From an uncultured Dehalococcoidia bacterium (GTDB taxonomy: Bacteria; Chloroflexota; Dehalococcoidia; GIF9; UBA5629): DNA of 64,000 nt. The translations under genes and the position numbers were made by a program. Numbering within the stretch: position 1 is the first letter of the stretch; every line of letters begins with the position of its first letter. The notes below the pieces were generated by a model, which had not been told where the DNA came from, did no database searches, and saw only the letters and a program-made list of their open reading frames with translations. Location of the stretch: assembly GCA_937975645.1 (NCBI GenBank), contig CALJTV010000031.1:1-64000 (forward strand), given 5' to 3'. Below, piece by piece: positions 28,676 to 39,738 of this stretch.

Positions 28676-29742
28676 AGTTCGATTTTGGCAAGCTGTCTAG
28701 CTTGTTCTTCGGCAGCCAGAGCTTCTATCAGTTCGTCTAGCTCACCATCTAGTATTTGTGGCAGGTTGTGGAGTGTCAGGTTTATACGATGATCTGTGAC
28801 CCGATCTTGGGGGAAGTTGTAAGTACGAATTTTTTCAGCGCGCTCACCACTACCTATTTGTGAACGACGCTCAGCGGTGACCTCCTCCATCTTCTTGCGC
28901 TGCTCCCTGTCGAAGAGGCGGGCACGAAGCACTGCCATAGCTTTCATCCTGTTTCTGAGCTGGGAACGCTCGTCCTGGCAGGTTGCCACTATCCCGGTGG
29001 GCAGGTGGGTAATGCGCACTGCAGTTGTTACCTTGTTCACATTCTGCCCTCCAGCGCCACCGCTGCGAAAGAACTCTATTTTTAAATCGTCTGGATTGAT
29101 GGATATTTCCACTTCTTCGGCTTCGGGGAGTACAGCAACAGTGGCTGTTGAGGTATGAATACGACCGGATGCTTCAGTAATTGGAACCCTTTGCACACGG
29201 TGTACACCTCTTTCGTACTTCAGGTACCTGAAAGCCCCTTTGCCCTTAACTTCAAAAATTATCTCCTTAAACCCTCCGAGGTCTGTCTGGTTGCAATCGA
29301 TTACCTCTATCTGCCACCCCTTTTTCAGGGCATAGCGGCTATACATACGGAAGAGGTCAGCAGCGAACAGGGACGCCTCTTCTCCGCCTGCCCCAGCCCG
29401 TATCTCCATGATTACGTCTTTGTTTTGATTAGGGTCCTTGGGAAGCAGGGCAAATTTTAGATCCTCAAGTACGGCTTCCTTCTGTTTCTTGAGGTTGCTT
29501 ATTTCCTCTTTCACCAGGGCTGTCATCTCTGGGTCCAGCCCGTCGTTAAGCATAGCTTGGGTCTCCTCCAAGTTTCTGATTATAGCTTTGTACCGGCGGT
29601 ACTTCGAGACTATCTCTTCCAAGCTGGCGCGTTCTTGTGCCAGTGGTTGAAGGCGTGCCGGGTTGCCTGAAACCTCGGGCTGGGCTATCAGGTTATTTAA
29701 CTCTTCGAATCGTCTTTCAATAGCTTCAAGTTTTTCGAACAT
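28672..29742 (-). CDS. prfA: Peptide chain release factor 1
   Basis: Reads UAA and UAG stop codons. The GGQ catalytic loop is in [13 protein letters not shown]. The specificity loop region reads [14 protein letters not shown], as in RF1 rather than the SPF of RF2. 356 residues is normal. It heads the prfA-prmC pair. RF1 does not read UGA, so it does not compete with the UGA/selenocysteine codons in the hdrA-mvhD operon. Confidence 0.96.
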   Translation of the reverse strand: MFEKLEAIERRFEELNNLIAQPEVSGNPARLQPLAQERASLEEIVSKYRRYKAIIRNLEETQAMLNDGLDPEMTALVKEEISNLKKQKEAVLEDLKFALLPKDPNQNKDVIMEIRAGAGGEEASLFAADLFRMYSRYALKKGWQIEVIDCNQTDLGGFKEIIFEVKGKGAFRYLKYERGVHRVQRVPITEASGRIHTSTATVAVLPEAEEVEISINPDDLKIEFFRSGGAGGQNVNKVTTAVRITHLPTGIVATCQDERSQLRNRMKAMAVLRARLFDREQRKKMEEVTAERRSQIGSGERAEKIRTYNFPQDRVTDHRINLTLHNLPQILDGELDELIEALAAEEQARQLAKIEL

Positions 29743-29757
29743 AGTGTTCAGCTAAAA

Positions 29758-29766
29758 ATTATAGCA
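29758..29766 (-). promoter_or_regulatory. Extended -10 promoter element for prfA-prmC
   Basis: Minus strand TGCTATAAT (TG-N-TATAAT); no clear -35. The prfA ATG is only about 15 bases further downstream. Confidence 0.5.
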
Positions 29767-29810
29767 TAGCTTCGGCAGATTTGCTCTGCACTGTGCAAAT
29801 TCACCATCTA

Positions 29811-29839
29811 TTGACAGAAATCGCATGTTGGTGCATAAT
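29811..29839 (+). promoter_or_regulatory. Candidate promoter of rpsP
   Basis: A consensus TTGACA, a 17-base spacer and CATAAT. It is one of the best sigma-70-like promoters in the window and supports rpsP starting at 29873, not at the in-frame ATG at 29825. Confidence 0.65.
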
Positions 29840-29872
29840 ACGGTGCAAAAAAGAAGGCGAGATTTCATAGCT

Positions 29873-30133
29873 ATGGTGAAGATAAGATTGCGGCGGGTCG
29901 GGGCAAGAAATAGACCTCTGTACAGGGTGGTGGTTGCTGATTCGAGATCACCGCGCAATGGCGCTTTTATCGAGGTCATTGGGCACTACAATCCACTCAC
30001 TAACCCAGAGACGGTTGTCATTGACGAGGAAAAAGCTCTAAAGTGGTTAAATCGTGGAGCGAAGCCGACGGATACGGTTTCGAGGCTCCTGTCTAAGTGC
30101 GGGGTTGTGGAAAAACTCGGTTCCAGAGATTAA
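29873..30133 (+). CDS. rpsP: Small ribosomal subunit protein bS16
   Basis: 86-residue bS16, recognised from [18 protein letters not shown] at the N-terminus, then [22 protein letters not shown]. The start is placed after the promoter; a 16-residue upstream extension is not part of the family. It is followed by a KH-domain gene, as in many bacteria. The rimM and trmD genes that often follow are not here. Confidence 0.95.
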   Translation: MVKIRLRRVGARNRPLYRVVVADSRSPRNGAFIEVIGHYNPLTNPETVVIDEEKALKWLNRGAKPTDTVSRLLSKCGVVEKLGSRD

Positions 30134-30197
30134 GTACAGCGTCGAGGGGAAAGAAGCTCCAAGGTGCGGATAAATCGATGGTTGAGGAGATAGTGCG

Positions 30198-30428
30198 ATG
30201 AAGGACCTGATCGAGTATATTGCAAAATCCATAGTTACTTTGCCAGAGGAGGTTCGGGTTACTGAGGAATCCGACGACAAAAACCGGGTTATCGTAAAGC
30301 TGGAGGTGGCAGCGACTGATAAGGGCAGGATTATTGGTCGTCAGGGGAGAGTGGCTGAAGCAATGAGGACACTTTTGCGAGTGGTCGGCACCAAGGAAGG
30401 TGTAAGGACCCGCCTGGAGATATTGTAG
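30198..30428 (+). CDS. khpA: KH-domain RNA-binding protein (KhpA/YlqC family)
   Basis: 76-residue single KH domain with the RNA-binding GxxG loop as GRIIGRQGRV, followed by the usual AEAMRTLLRVVG helix. Such proteins bind RNA, often together with KhpB, and affect cell-envelope or sRNA functions. It sits 64 bases after rpsP, the conserved bacterial arrangement. The ATG has GGAGA upstream. Confidence 0.9.
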   Translation: MKDLIEYIAKSIVTLPEEVRVTEESDDKNRVIVKLEVAATDKGRIIGRQGRVAEAMRTLLRVVGTKEGVRTRLEIL

Positions 30429-30490
30429 CAGGGTCGCGTCTTAATTTTTAGTTTGGTGGGATAAAGGGCTGGCTGGGACGTATACAAGTA

Positions 30491-30924
30491 TCAGGGCTGT
30501 GGGGTGGGTGATGGTGGTCTACGCCGTCTTTTTTCCGCAACTTTTAATCGAACCAGTGAGCGGCGCAGGGCAGCTTCTATTTGCGAAATATCGGTGCCAG
30601 GAGGGCGTGTTTTAAGTAGTTGCTCGGCTCTTTCTTTGGCTGCTTGAGCCCGCTCGGTGTTGATCTCCTCAGCCCTCTCGCAGGCGTCTGCCAGGACTAT
30701 GACCTTGTCTGGCCGCACTTCCAAAAAACCACCTGAAACAGCCATATATATTTCCTCATCATTCTTTCTGATGAGTAGTTCTCCGGGCTTGAGGATGGTC
30801 ATTAATGGTGCATGATGGGGCAGGATGCCAAGCTCACCCTCAATCCCTGGTGCGACGATGAGGTTAACTTCGTCCGAGAATACCTGTCGCTCTGCAGTTA
30901 TTATTTCCAAACGTATAGTCGGCA

Positions 30925-30925
<1 letters not shown>
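30491..30925 (-). CDS. atpC: ATP synthase epsilon subunit
   Basis: Central-stalk subunit, 144 residues. The N-terminal beta-sandwich is recognisable by [22 protein letters not shown], followed by a C-terminal helical part ([19 protein letters not shown]) that can inhibit ATP hydrolysis. It is the last gene of the atp operon and overlaps the atpD stop by one base. It ends in a proline-rich tail. Confidence 0.94.
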
Positions 30926-32331
<1,406 letters not shown>

Positions 32332-33192
32332 TTAAGAGTGCAAGGCTTCAGCACCTCCGGTGAGGTCAAGAAGCTCTTTGGTAATCATTTCCTGTCTTGC
32401 TTTATTCAAGACCAGAGTCAGCTCCTGGATAACTTGGTTGGCATTGTCAGTGGCATTACGCATGGCTACCATACGCGCCGACTGTTCGCTGGCTATCGCC
32501 TCGAGTATGTCGTGGTATACAGACATCTCAACGAACCGGGGTAGGAGCTCGTTCAGGACGAAACTAGGGTCTGGTTCATATATATATTCCGCGGTCTGTG
32601 TTTTGGGCAGGACTGCTGGTTCGACGGGAAGTAAAAGCTCTATTCTCGGTTGCTGCACCATCGTGGTCACGAAACGGGGATAAGCTATATATACCTGGTC
32701 GATGTAACCGCTGACATAGTCGTCGATTATAATATGGGATATCGGAAGTGTATCCAGCAGCGAGGGGTGGTCGCCTATGTTTGTGAACTCAGCCCTGATA
32801 TCGAGATGATGGCGGTGCATAAAGTCCCGCCCTTTGCGTCCCACGGTGATGAGCGTTACCGGCACTTTTTGTTGCAGAATAAAGTTGGCTGTCAGGCGGT
32901 TCATGTTTGTGTTTAGTCCGCCACACAGACCTCGGTCGGTGGTGATGTGCACTACAGCAATTTTCTTGACGGGTCTTTTTTCTAGCAGAGGGTGGAAAGC
33001 CCCGTCTTTGGAAGCAGCGGCTGCCAGATCAGCGATTACCTGGTTTATTTTTTCGCTATATGGACGTCCTGCCAGTGCTTGCTCCTGAGCGCGTCGCATC
33101 CTTGCAGTGGCGATCATTTCCATAGCCTTGGTGATTTTGGCTACGTTCTGCACGCTGCGGATGCGACGACGCAGAAGGCGTGGACTGATCAT
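32332..33192 (-). CDS. atpG: ATP synthase gamma subunit
   Basis: Rotor shaft of F1, 286 residues. It has the usual N-terminal helix (RRIRSVQNVAKITKAMEMIATARMRRA) and C-terminal helix (MVAMRNATDNANQVIQELTLVLNKARQ), with DRGLCGGLNTN in between. It starts one base after the atpA stop and ends 12 bases before atpD. Confidence 0.97.
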   Translation of the reverse strand: MISPRLLRRRIRSVQNVAKITKAMEMIATARMRRAQEQALAGRPYSEKINQVIADLAAAASKDGAFHPLLEKRPVKKIAVVHITTDRGLCGGLNTNMNRLTANFILQQKVPVTLITVGRKGRDFMHRHHLDIRAEFTNIGDHPSLLDTLPISHIIIDDYVSGYIDQVYIAYPRFVTTMVQQPRIELLLPVEPAVLPKTQTAEYIYEPDPSFVLNELLPRFVEMSVYHDILEAIASEQSARMVAMRNATDNANQVIQELTLVLNKARQEMITKELLDLTGGAEALHS

Positions 33193-33193
33193 A

Positions 33194-34705
33194 CTAATAG
33201 CTCACTGTCTTTTTGAATTCTTCAATTGCCTTCTTCAAGGCTTCTTCCGTCTCGGGCTTTATCTCCTTGTCTGTGGCTATGCGTTTGCCAATTTCGGGAT
33301 GATTGGTCTCCATGAATTGGTGGAAGTTCTGCTCGAAGGCAGCTATTTTGTCCACCGGCACATCGTCCAGATAGCCATTAACGACAGCGTAAAGTATGGT
33401 CACTTCTTTTTCCAAGGGCATTGGTGCATACTGTGGCTGTTTTAGTACCTCAGTTATGCGCTGTCCGCGCTCCAGTTGAGCCCTGGTAGCCTTGTCCAGA
33501 TCGGCGGTGCCGAATTGAGCGAAGGTGGCGAGTTCTCTGTATTGGGCCATTTCCAACCTGAGTCTGCCAGCCACTTGTCTCATAGCTCTTGTTTGGGCGT
33601 TGCCGCCTACCCTGGATACTGAGAGTCCTGCGTTTAGCGCTGGACGGATACCAGCATTGAAGAGGTCTGTCTCGAGGTATATCTGTCCATCGGTGATGGA
33701 GATAACATTAGTCGGGATATATGCAGCGAGGTCACCTGCTTGGATTTCGATTATAGGCAGGGCGGTAAGAGAGCCTCCGCCATATTCCGGTGCCAGTTTT
33801 GCAGCCCGTTCCAGCAAGCGGCTGTGGAGGTAGAAGACGTCGCCAGGGTAGGCCTCTCTGCCGGGCGGGCGCCTCAGTATAAGAGAGATCTGGCGGTAAG
33901 CCCAAGCGTGTCTGGTCAGGTCATCGTAGACAATAAGTGCGTCTTTGCCCTGCTCCATGAATTCCTCGCCGATGGCGCAGCCAGAATATGGTGCCAGGTA
34001 TTGCAAGGGTGCTGGGTCAGAAGCGGTGGCTACCACAACGACTGTATGTTCCATGGCACCGTAACGTTTGAAAGTGTCTATCACCTGGGCTACCTTGGAG
34101 GTCTTTTGCCCGATTGCCACATAGATACAAATGAGGTCACCACCTTTCTGTGCGATGATGGTGTCTATAGCTATGGCTGATTTGCCCACGGAGCGGTCAC
34201 CTATTATCAGTTCGCGCTGCCCTCTGCCGATGGGGATGAGGGCATCGACTATTTTTATACCAGTGTGTACTGGTGTATTCACCGGCTGCCGCATGACCAC
34301 ATTGGGTGCCACTCTCTCTACAGGGCGGGTTTTTGTGACTTTAATAGGACCCAGGTCATCTAGGGGATTACCTAAGGGATCTATGACTCTCCCTATCAAC
34401 TCAGTGCCAACTGGCACTTCCACCACTCTGCCGGTGCTCCTGACCTCGTCACCCTCTTTAATCTGACTACAGTCGCCGAGGACGACGGCAGCAACACAGT
34501 CTTCTTCGAGGTTAAGAGCCAGCCCCATTATGCCGTTCGGGAATTCGACAAGCTCGTTATACTTAGCACCTTGTAAGCCCTGTATACGTGCCACCCCATC
34601 GCCAACTTCGATAACGGTGCCCACGTCCACCATGCTCACTGTGGCACCGAACTGTCTGATTTGTTCCTTGATTATGGATACTATGTCTCGTTCTCTGGTT
34701 GTCAT
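33194..34705 (-). CDS. atpA: ATP synthase alpha subunit
   Basis: Non-catalytic nucleotide-binding F1 subunit, 503 residues. The P-loop is [14 protein letters not shown]. The alpha-type signature [14 protein letters not shown] is present. The ATG has a strong SD (AGGAGGGC). Normal length and order. Confidence 0.98.
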   Translation of the reverse strand: MTTRERDIVSIIKEQIRQFGATVSMVDVGTVIEVGDGVARIQGLQGAKYNELVEFPNGIMGLALNLEEDCVAAVVLGDCSQIKEGDEVRSTGRVVEVPVGTELIGRVIDPLGNPLDDLGPIKVTKTRPVERVAPNVVMRQPVNTPVHTGIKIVDALIPIGRGQRELIIGDRSVGKSAIAIDTIIAQKGGDLICIYVAIGQKTSKVAQVIDTFKRYGAMEHTVVVVATASDPAPLQYLAPYSGCAIGEEFMEQGKDALIVYDDLTRHAWAYRQISLILRRPPGREAYPGDVFYLHSRLLERAAKLAPEYGGGSLTALPIIEIQAGDLAAYIPTNVISITDGQIYLETDLFNAGIRPALNAGLSVSRVGGNAQTRAMRQVAGRLRLEMAQYRELATFAQFGTADLDKATRAQLERGQRITEVLKQPQYAPMPLEKEVTILYAVVNGYLDDVPVDKIAAFEQNFHQFMETNHPEIGKRIATDKEIKPETEEALKKAIEEFKKTVSY

Positions 34706-34717
34706 ACTGCCCTCCTG

Positions 34718-34747
34718 AATGGCATCATCTTCAATGGCATCATCTTC
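34718..34747 (-). repeat. 15-bp perfect tandem duplication at the atpH/atpA junction
   Basis: AATGGCATCATCTTC occurs twice in a row on the plus strand. One copy covers the end of atpH including its stop, and the other fills the short spacer before the atpA SD. It is probably a slippage duplication that lengthened the spacer. Confidence 0.85.
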
Positions 34748-35279
34748 CAGCCCCGGCTAAGGTCTTCTTGAGAGCCTGTAATCTGGTTCGGATGCTGCCG
34801 TCGATTAAGCTGCTGTCGACACGGGCGATAAAGCCACCTATGATGTTGGGGTCTACTTTTAGATTCAATACGACTTCTCCACCGGTGACTGATTCTAGAT
34901 ATTTCTTGATGTTTTCCCTCTCTGTCTCGCTCAGAGGGATAGCTGTGACGACTTCGGCGTGTTTTATGCCATATTGCTCGTCGAGGAGACGTCCGTAGGC
35001 TTGAACCACCTGCTCAAGCTCTCTAAATCTTCCTCTCGCGATCAGGAAATAGGCAAGGTTTAAAGGTAGCTGGCTTATTCCTGTAAGCCTTTCACGCAGC
35101 AGTTCTAGTTTGGAGTGGAGGGGTATTTTTGTGTTCTCAGCGAATGCCACTATCTCCGGGTCTGTAGCTAGCTTCGCTATTTCTGTTAGCTCAGAGCGCC
35201 ATTCTTCGAGCTTGCCATTTTCTCTGGCAAGCTCGAACATGGCTTCGGCACAACGTCTGGCAAAAGTTGTTGCTAGCAT
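34740..35279 (-). CDS. atpH: ATP synthase delta subunit
   Basis: Peripheral-stalk connector, 179 residues. The N-terminal six-helix bundle starts with [24 protein letters not shown]; the C-terminal part has [26 protein letters not shown] and [21 protein letters not shown], as in the OSCP/delta family. It lies between atpF and atpA as usual. Confidence 0.95.
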   Translation of the reverse strand: MLATTFARRCAEAMFELARENGKLEEWRSELTEIAKLATDPEIVAFAENTKIPLHSKLELLRERLTGISQLPLNLAYFLIARGRFRELEQVVQAYGRLLDEQYGIKHAEVVTAIPLSETERENIKKYLESVTGGEVVLNLKVDPNIIGGFIARVDSSLIDGSIRTRLQALKKTLAGAGR

Positions 35280-35293
35280 AAACTAATCCTGTA

Positions 35294-35791
35294 TCACTTG
35301 TTAAGCAAAGGACTTTCTTTGAGCGTTTCTTCGATGAGCCTGCGGTGCTTTTCCTTATCAAGTGTCTCTCTGATCACCTTTTCTGCAGCCATCACAGCGA
35401 TGTCAGCGAACTCATGGCGCAGCTCCTCAATCACCCTGTCACGCTCCTGCTGTATTTCCGCACGTGCCTTGGCAATAATGGCTTCGGACTCCTTGCGGGC
35501 GCTCTCTCTGGCTTCCTCTGTGAGCTTTTCTCCCATAAGGGCTGCCTGGGCTATGATGGCCTGTCCCTCCTGACGGGCTTTTTCTATCTGTGCTCTTATT
35601 TCGTCTTCACTGCGTGCTGCTTGCTGTTTTATCTGCTCCGCCTGTTCCATGGCTTCTCTGATCCTCGCTTGCCTCTCGTCAAGCATTCTGAGCACTGGTC
35701 TGTACAGGACAATGCTAAGAAGGACGAATAGGATAATGAAGTTGACCAGAAAAGCCAGCAGAAGCGGCAGATTTATTCCAATACCTTCCAT
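35294..35791 (-). CDS. atpF: ATP synthase subunit b
   Basis: Peripheral stalk subunit, 165 residues. One N-terminal membrane helix (LPLLLAFLVNFIILFVLLSIVLY) is followed by a long charged coiled coil rich in Glu, Arg, Ala and Gln. Only one b-type gene is present, implying a homodimeric stalk. Confidence 0.95.
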   Translation of the reverse strand: MEGIGINLPLLLAFLVNFIILFVLLSIVLYRPVLRMLDERQARIREAMEQAEQIKQQAARSEDEIRAQIEKARQEGQAIIAQAALMGEKLTEEARESARKESEAIIAKARAEIQQERDRVIEELRHEFADIAVMAAEKVIRETLDKEKHRRLIEETLKESPLLNK

Positions 35792-35822
35792 ATCACTCCG
35801 TTCTCTATTTCAACTTAAGTTC

Positions 35823-35948
35823 TCAGTCTGCCAGAATGAATGAGCCAGTGATGAACGCGGTGATAAGAAGCCCGGCAAATACTATAGCGCCTACTATTAT
35901 GGCGCCGATTATGACACTCAAAGAAGTCGGCAGGTTTCCATTTTCCAT
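35823..35948 (-). CDS. 41-residue single-helix membrane peptide within the atp operon
   Basis: Between atpE and atpF an ATG with a near-ideal SD (AGGAGGAGGAACA) opens 42 codons ending in TGA. The peptide has a short polar start (MENGNLPTS), one hydrophobic helix of about 27 residues rich in Ile, Ala and Gly, and an Asp at the C-terminus. It is not a duplicate of subunit c (no helix hairpin or carboxylate in the membrane) or of b (no coiled coil). It is probably an assembly or accessory peptide of the Fo part. The coding evidence is the SD, the clean frame and the position; its family is unknown. Confidence 0.65.
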   Translation of the reverse strand: MENGNLPTSLSVIIGAIIVGAIVFAGLLITAFITGSFILAD

Positions 35949-35982
35949 GTTGTTCCTCCTCCTGTCTGTCACAGCAGTCTGG

Positions 35983-36213
<231 letters not shown>

Positions 36214-36227
36214 CTATGTACCTCCTT

Positions 36228-37187
36228 CTAAGAATGTTCTCCCTCGGTGTGAGGGGTTAAAGCAATAATGCCAAATACCAGAGTCAGCCCGGCAAAGATC
36301 AGCGCCTGAATAAAGCCGATAAGCAGTTCCAGCCCATAGAACGGTATGGTGGCAATGAATGGGACAAGGAAACAGACGACGAGCAACAGTATCTCGCCCG
36401 CTGTCATGTTGCCAAAAAGACGGAAGGTGAAACTGATGATGCGGATGAAGTGGCTGAACACCTCGAGGAAGCCGACAAACAAGTTGATGAAACCAAAGGC
36501 AATGCCAGTGATGGCTGGTCTTATCTTTCCTTTGAAGAGATTGGTAATGCCCTCGCGTAGTTGGCCCAAGTTAAAGAAGCTGTTTAGATAACGTAATACT
36601 CCCAGCGACTTTAGTCCCCAGTACTCTACGAAGATGAATGACATGATGGCAATGGACAGAGGTACATTTATATCAGTATTAGCCGAGCGGAAGAGAGGCA
36701 CAAAGGTGTCACCGGCTTCTTTGATACCGATGGTGCCGAAGAATGGTAGCAAAGCCATATACGCGTTGGTGATGACGTAGAGGAATATAGTGGCTACGAT
36801 GGGGAAGAGAGTGCGGGCGTTTTTCTCGCCGGCTGCGCCTTGGATAAAATTGAGCAGACTTTCCACGATTAACTCAGCGAAGTTCTGGAGTCTGTCTGGA
36901 ACAAGCTTCATCCTGCGGGTGCAGAAGGCAAATAACACCACCAGCACTATTACGGTGAGCCATGAGGCAAGGAGAGTATTGGTAATAACGAGCATGCGGT
37001 TTATGTGGATGATACCTTCTGCCGGAAGCTGCACATGGGGCTTGGGGACGCTGAGAAAATTGGGTGCTTGGATACCCAGCAGTTTAGAGCCTATGGGACC
37101 GACAGCGAATCCTATAGCTAAAAAAACCAGCAGGATTATGGCTATCCAAGCCAGTATCCTGACTGAGCATCCCGGTCCCGTGTTCAT
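36228..37187 (-). CDS. atpB: ATP synthase subunit a
   Basis: Stator ion channel, 319 residues with multiple membrane helices. The essential helix with the conserved Arg is in FTFRLFGNMTAGEILLLVV. A longer N-terminal region than E. coli AtpB precedes the first helices. The gene overlaps the end of the upstream atpI/atpZ-like gene by four bases. Confidence 0.95.
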   Translation of the reverse strand: MNTGPGCSVRILAWIAIILLVFLAIGFAVGPIGSKLLGIQAPNFLSVPKPHVQLPAEGIIHINRMLVITNTLLASWLTVIVLVVLFAFCTRRMKLVPDRLQNFAELIVESLLNFIQGAAGEKNARTLFPIVATIFLYVITNAYMALLPFFGTIGIKEAGDTFVPLFRSANTDINVPLSIAIMSFIFVEYWGLKSLGVLRYLNSFFNLGQLREGITNLFKGKIRPAITGIAFGFINLFVGFLEVFSHFIRIISFTFRLFGNMTAGEILLLVVCFLVPFIATIPFYGLELLIGFIQALIFAGLTLVFGIIALTPHTEGEHS

Positions 37188-37510
37188 TTTGCTCTGTCTC
37201 TATTTTTGTCCTTCTCGATTCTTTGCTGTTCCAGATAAAACTGTCTCAGCATGCGGTAAAGGCCGTAGAATGCTACAACTGTGCCTATACCAAACCCTAT
37301 TAGTGTGAACAGCGGTCGCTTATTAAAATTTTCCGGTCGGTCGAGCCAGAAGCCGATGCCGGTGGGTATCGCCAGGCTGAGTGCTACATACCAGCCAACG
37401 CTAAAAAGGAACCACAGCGGACGTACCCATTCTTTCTTTTGCTGAACTTTCTGCCCGCTTCCTCTGACTACACCCATATCGCCTATCCGAGTTAGTAGTG
37501 GCACTGCCAT
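37184..37510 (-). CDS. AtpI/AtpZ-like ATP synthase assembly protein
   Basis: 108-residue protein with two membrane helices (about residues 32-52 and 68-88) and a basic, polar C-terminal tail (QQRIEKDKNRDRAK). It heads the atp operon, where AtpI or AtpZ normally lies; these help assemble the c-ring or import ions. An internal ATG at 37477 is an alternative start. The sequence does not separate AtpI from AtpZ. Confidence 0.8.
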   Translation of the reverse strand: MAVPLLTRIGDMGVVRGSGQKVQQKKEWVRPLWFLFSVGWYVALSLAIPTGIGFWLDRPENFNKRPLFTLIGFGIGTVVAFYGLYRMLRQFYLEQQRIEKDKNRDRAK

Positions 37511-37531
37511 ATTTCTGCTTCTTATAATAAG

Positions 37532-37613
37532 GGCTATCGATGAAACGCGGGACCGTCGTGTTGATAACCCTTTACCGCGTTTCTTCTGCTCAATTTCAGT
37601 TTATCAGATAGCC
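37532..37613 (-). promoter_or_regulatory. Nested inverted repeats in the atp operon leader
   Basis: Two perfect inverted repeats lie one inside the other. The outer pair is GGCTATC/GATAGCC (37532-37538 with 37607-37613). The inner pair is GAAACGCGG/CCGCGTTTC (37542-37550 with 37575-37583). The structure ends about 21 bases before the first atp start codon. It may be a structured leader RNA; no known family was recognised. Confidence 0.5.
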
Positions 37614-37700
37614 GCACCTTTTCATCGGACTTAAGCCTGATTTTTGTCTGTACCGATGGGATATTGGCTTACCTGGGTGGTTGCGGTTTAGGAACAAAGT

Positions 37701-38495
37701 TCAGGACTTGCGTTTACCTAGATCATCCAGGTCAAGGGTGTTGATAAAGTCGTAGAACGCCGACAGTTTCTTCAGTTCCTGTTCGTCAACCTTTCCCCTG
37801 TCCTCGAATTTATCCTTATCGCCCTCACCGGCTTTGTCGGCAGGTATCGGCTTGCCAGTGTCGCGATCTAGAAAAATGCCAGCTTTATCCAGCACTGATT
37901 CCTCCACATATATGGGCACTGTGGCCCTAACCGCCAGGGCAATAGCATCGCTGGGGCGCGAGTCAAGTTTGATCTTGCTAAGCAGCCATTCTTTACCCTC
38001 TTTGCGGGAACAGACTTCAAAGATGAGCCCGTGCTCAGTGGCTATTTCCAAGAAATGGTGGTGCTTTTCCTGCCAGCGGTTAATTATTTTGCCTTTATAT
38101 TCTTTGCTCTGCCAGGTAATGTATGCTGTGGTTTCTTCCCCATAACCGCGGTGCTGGGCGCCCTCAAAGGGGAACCTGATATCTAGGGGGCAGGGGCTCT
38201 CGACGGGCTCAAAGATGATCTGTGCGTAGAAGGTGTCAGCGCGGAGGTCATTGACCACGATTCTGCTTACGGTAGTCCCTGAGGCTGCCTCTAAGGCAAG
38301 TATTGCGTTTCTGAGCAGGTCGTGGGTCATGGGGCGTGCCAGGTCGACGTTTTGTAGCTTTATTGATATGGCGTCCGCCTCGGCTGGTCCAATCCAGATT
38401 GGCAGGTAACGGTCCGAACGTTTTTCCTTCAATATTACCACATGCTGGTAGTTCATCAAGCTGACTCTAATGCTGTCGATGGTCATTTCGATCAT
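37701..38495 (-). CDS. Bifunctional nuclease (BFN, DUF151) family protein
   Basis: 264 residues. The N-terminal DUF151 fold is shown by [13 protein letters not shown], then [22 protein letters not shown] and [28 protein letters not shown]. Proteins with this domain are described as dual-specificity nucleases in plants; the bacterial role is unclear. The chosen ATG has GGGAGG six bases upstream, and an upstream in-frame ATG (38555) lies in the promoter. A charged linker follows the domain. The insertion between the two DUF151 motifs is longer than I expect for the family. Confidence 0.85.
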   Translation of the reverse strand: MIEMTIDSIRVSLMNYQHVVILKEKRSDRYLPIWIGPAEADAISIKLQNVDLARPMTHDLLRNAILALEAASGTTVSRIVVNDLRADTFYAQIIFEPVESPCPLDIRFPFEGAQHRGYGEETTAYITWQSKEYKGKIINRWQEKHHHFLEIATEHGLIFEVCSRKEGKEWLLSKIKLDSRPSDAIALAVRATVPIYVEESVLDKAGIFLDRDTGKPIPADKAGEGDKDKFEDRGKVDEQELKKLSAFYDFINTLDLDDLGKRKS

Positions 38496-38526
38496 GGGCT
38501 TTCCTCCCTTGTCCGCTACAAAAACC

Positions 38527-38555
38527 ATTCTACTCCATCGTTCTTTGGGTGTCAA
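38527..38555 (-). promoter_or_regulatory. Candidate promoter of the DUF151 gene
   Basis: On the minus strand TTGACA, a 17-base spacer and TAGAAT. The leader to the ATG at 38495 would be about 25 bases and includes the SD. Confidence 0.65.
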
Positions 38556-38639
38556 TCGAAGGGTGGGAGCTGTGGTGGGACTGCTTGCTGACAGGAGATG
38601 TCTGGGGTACTCTTGCTGTGGCTCCTGGTGCAGGAGTAC

Positions 38640-38669
38640 TTGTTATGCAGGTGTGGTATTGCGTAAAAT
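38640..38669 (+). promoter_or_regulatory. Candidate promoter of dtd
   Basis: TTGTTA, an 18-base spacer and TAAAAT, giving a leader of about 38 bases. It lies in the roughly 220-base divergent region between the DUF151 gene and dtd, where nothing else was seen. Confidence 0.4.
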
Positions 38670-38713
38670 TAGCCTGTACCCCTGCTTTAGCTGAGCTACA
38701 TGGTGTAAGTATT

Positions 38714-39175
38714 ATGAAAGCTCTGGTGCAACGGGTGACAAAAGCTTCAGTGGCTATTGATAACGAGGTGGTAGGGGCAATAGGACAGGGACTAGTGATA
38801 TTTGTGGGTGTGGCTAGGGGGGACAGCGAGAAAGACGCTGTATACCTTGCCGACAAGATAGTGAACCTGCGCATATTCCCTGATGATGCTGGCAAGTTCA
38901 ACCTTTCAGCACTTGACGTAGGTGGTGAGCTCCTAGTTGTCAGCCAGTTCACACTGCTTGCAGATACCCGCAAAGGTCGCAGACCCAGTTTCGAAAATGC
39001 AGCTCCCCCGGACGAAGCCGGACCAAAGTTTGATTTCTTTGTTAGCTGCCTGCGCAACAGCGGGCTCAGGGTGGAGACAGGCCGCTTCCAGCAATATATG
39101 CTGGTGGAGATATACAATGACGGGCCGGTGACAATAGTGCTTGACAGCAAAGAAAGACCCTCTCGATTTCAATAG
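38714..39175 (+). CDS. dtd: D-aminoacyl-tRNA deacylase
   Basis: Removes D-amino acids from mischarged tRNA. The two family signatures are present: VSQFTL near residue 80 and NDGPVT (cross-subunit Gly-cisPro motif) near residue 137. The start at 38714 ([13 protein letters not shown]) gives the usual length of about 153 residues; an earlier in-frame ATG would add 55 unrelated residues. Confidence 0.93.
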   Translation: MKALVQRVTKASVAIDNEVVGAIGQGLVIFVGVARGDSEKDAVYLADKIVNLRIFPDDAGKFNLSALDVGGELLVVSQFTLLADTRKGRRPSFENAAPPDEAGPKFDFFVSCLRNSGLRVETGRFQQYMLVEIYNDGPVTIVLDSKERPSRFQ

Positions 39176-39192
39176 ATTGCTGTAGCAAATAG

Positions 39193-39221
39193 TTGCAAAC
39201 ACTCGGACCGGCTGCTATAAT
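39193..39221 (+). promoter_or_regulatory. Candidate promoter of the Fur-family gene
   Basis: TTGCAA, a 17-base spacer and consensus TATAAT. The predicted start near 39228 leaves about three bases before the ATG at 39231: a leaderless message. Confidence 0.65.
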
Positions 39222-39230
39222 TTGAGTGAG

Positions 39231-39665
39231 ATGAGTTGCGGTCAAATACTGAGGGAGCTGGGGTACCGTCTGACGCCGCAGCGGATGATGGTGGTTGAGG
39301 CATTACATAGCGCTGATAAGCATATCAGTGCTGAGGAGATCTATGCTCAGGTGCAAGCCAGATACCCCTATGCCAACATTTCCACAGTATACCGTACTCT
39401 CGATCTGTTAAAAGAGCTGGGGCTGGTCGTTGAGATCTCCATGGGTGATGACCGTGTCCGCTTTCATCCGGTGGACAGAGGTCATCACCATCACTTAGTA
39501 TGCCGGAGTTGCCGCAAAGTGGTCGACATACCTGAGACTGCACTAACACCTCTCGCTGAAGGTTTGGGCAGGGAATACGGTTTTAAGGTAGAGCTTCAGC
39601 ATATGGCTATCTTCGGCTTATGTGCCCAGTGCCAGCGGCAGGCAGAGCGGCGGACGGAAGACTGA
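39231..39665 (+). CDS. Fur-family metal-responsive regulator
   Basis: 144 residues. The N-terminal winged helix starts with LGYRLTPQRMMVVEALH and carries HISAEEIYAQV and STVYRTLDLLKELGLV. A metal-site region follows with a His cluster (RGHHHHLVCRSC) and two CxxC pairs (CRSC and CAQC) typical of the structural zinc site. The TTG at 39222 would fall in the promoter, so the ATG is preferred. It precedes the Ni/Co transporter genes by about 70 bases and is a natural candidate to control them as a nickel sensor. Fur or Zur roles are possible. Confidence 0.88.
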   Translation: MSCGQILRELGYRLTPQRMMVVEALHSADKHISAEEIYAQVQARYPYANISTVYRTLDLLKELGLVVEISMGDDRVRFHPVDRGHHHHLVCRSCRKVVDIPETALTPLAEGLGREYGFKVELQHMAIFGLCAQCQRQAERRTED

Positions 39666-39738
39666 ACAGTTTTTTATTTTGGCTTGTGTTGCAATAAGTT
39701 GCGATTGCACTTGATGCAGAAAAATAAGGAGGACGGGT

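Noticed and set aside
39666-39738. Cobalamin riboswitch in front of cbiM
   Set aside because: Only 73 bases are available and no B12-box is visible.
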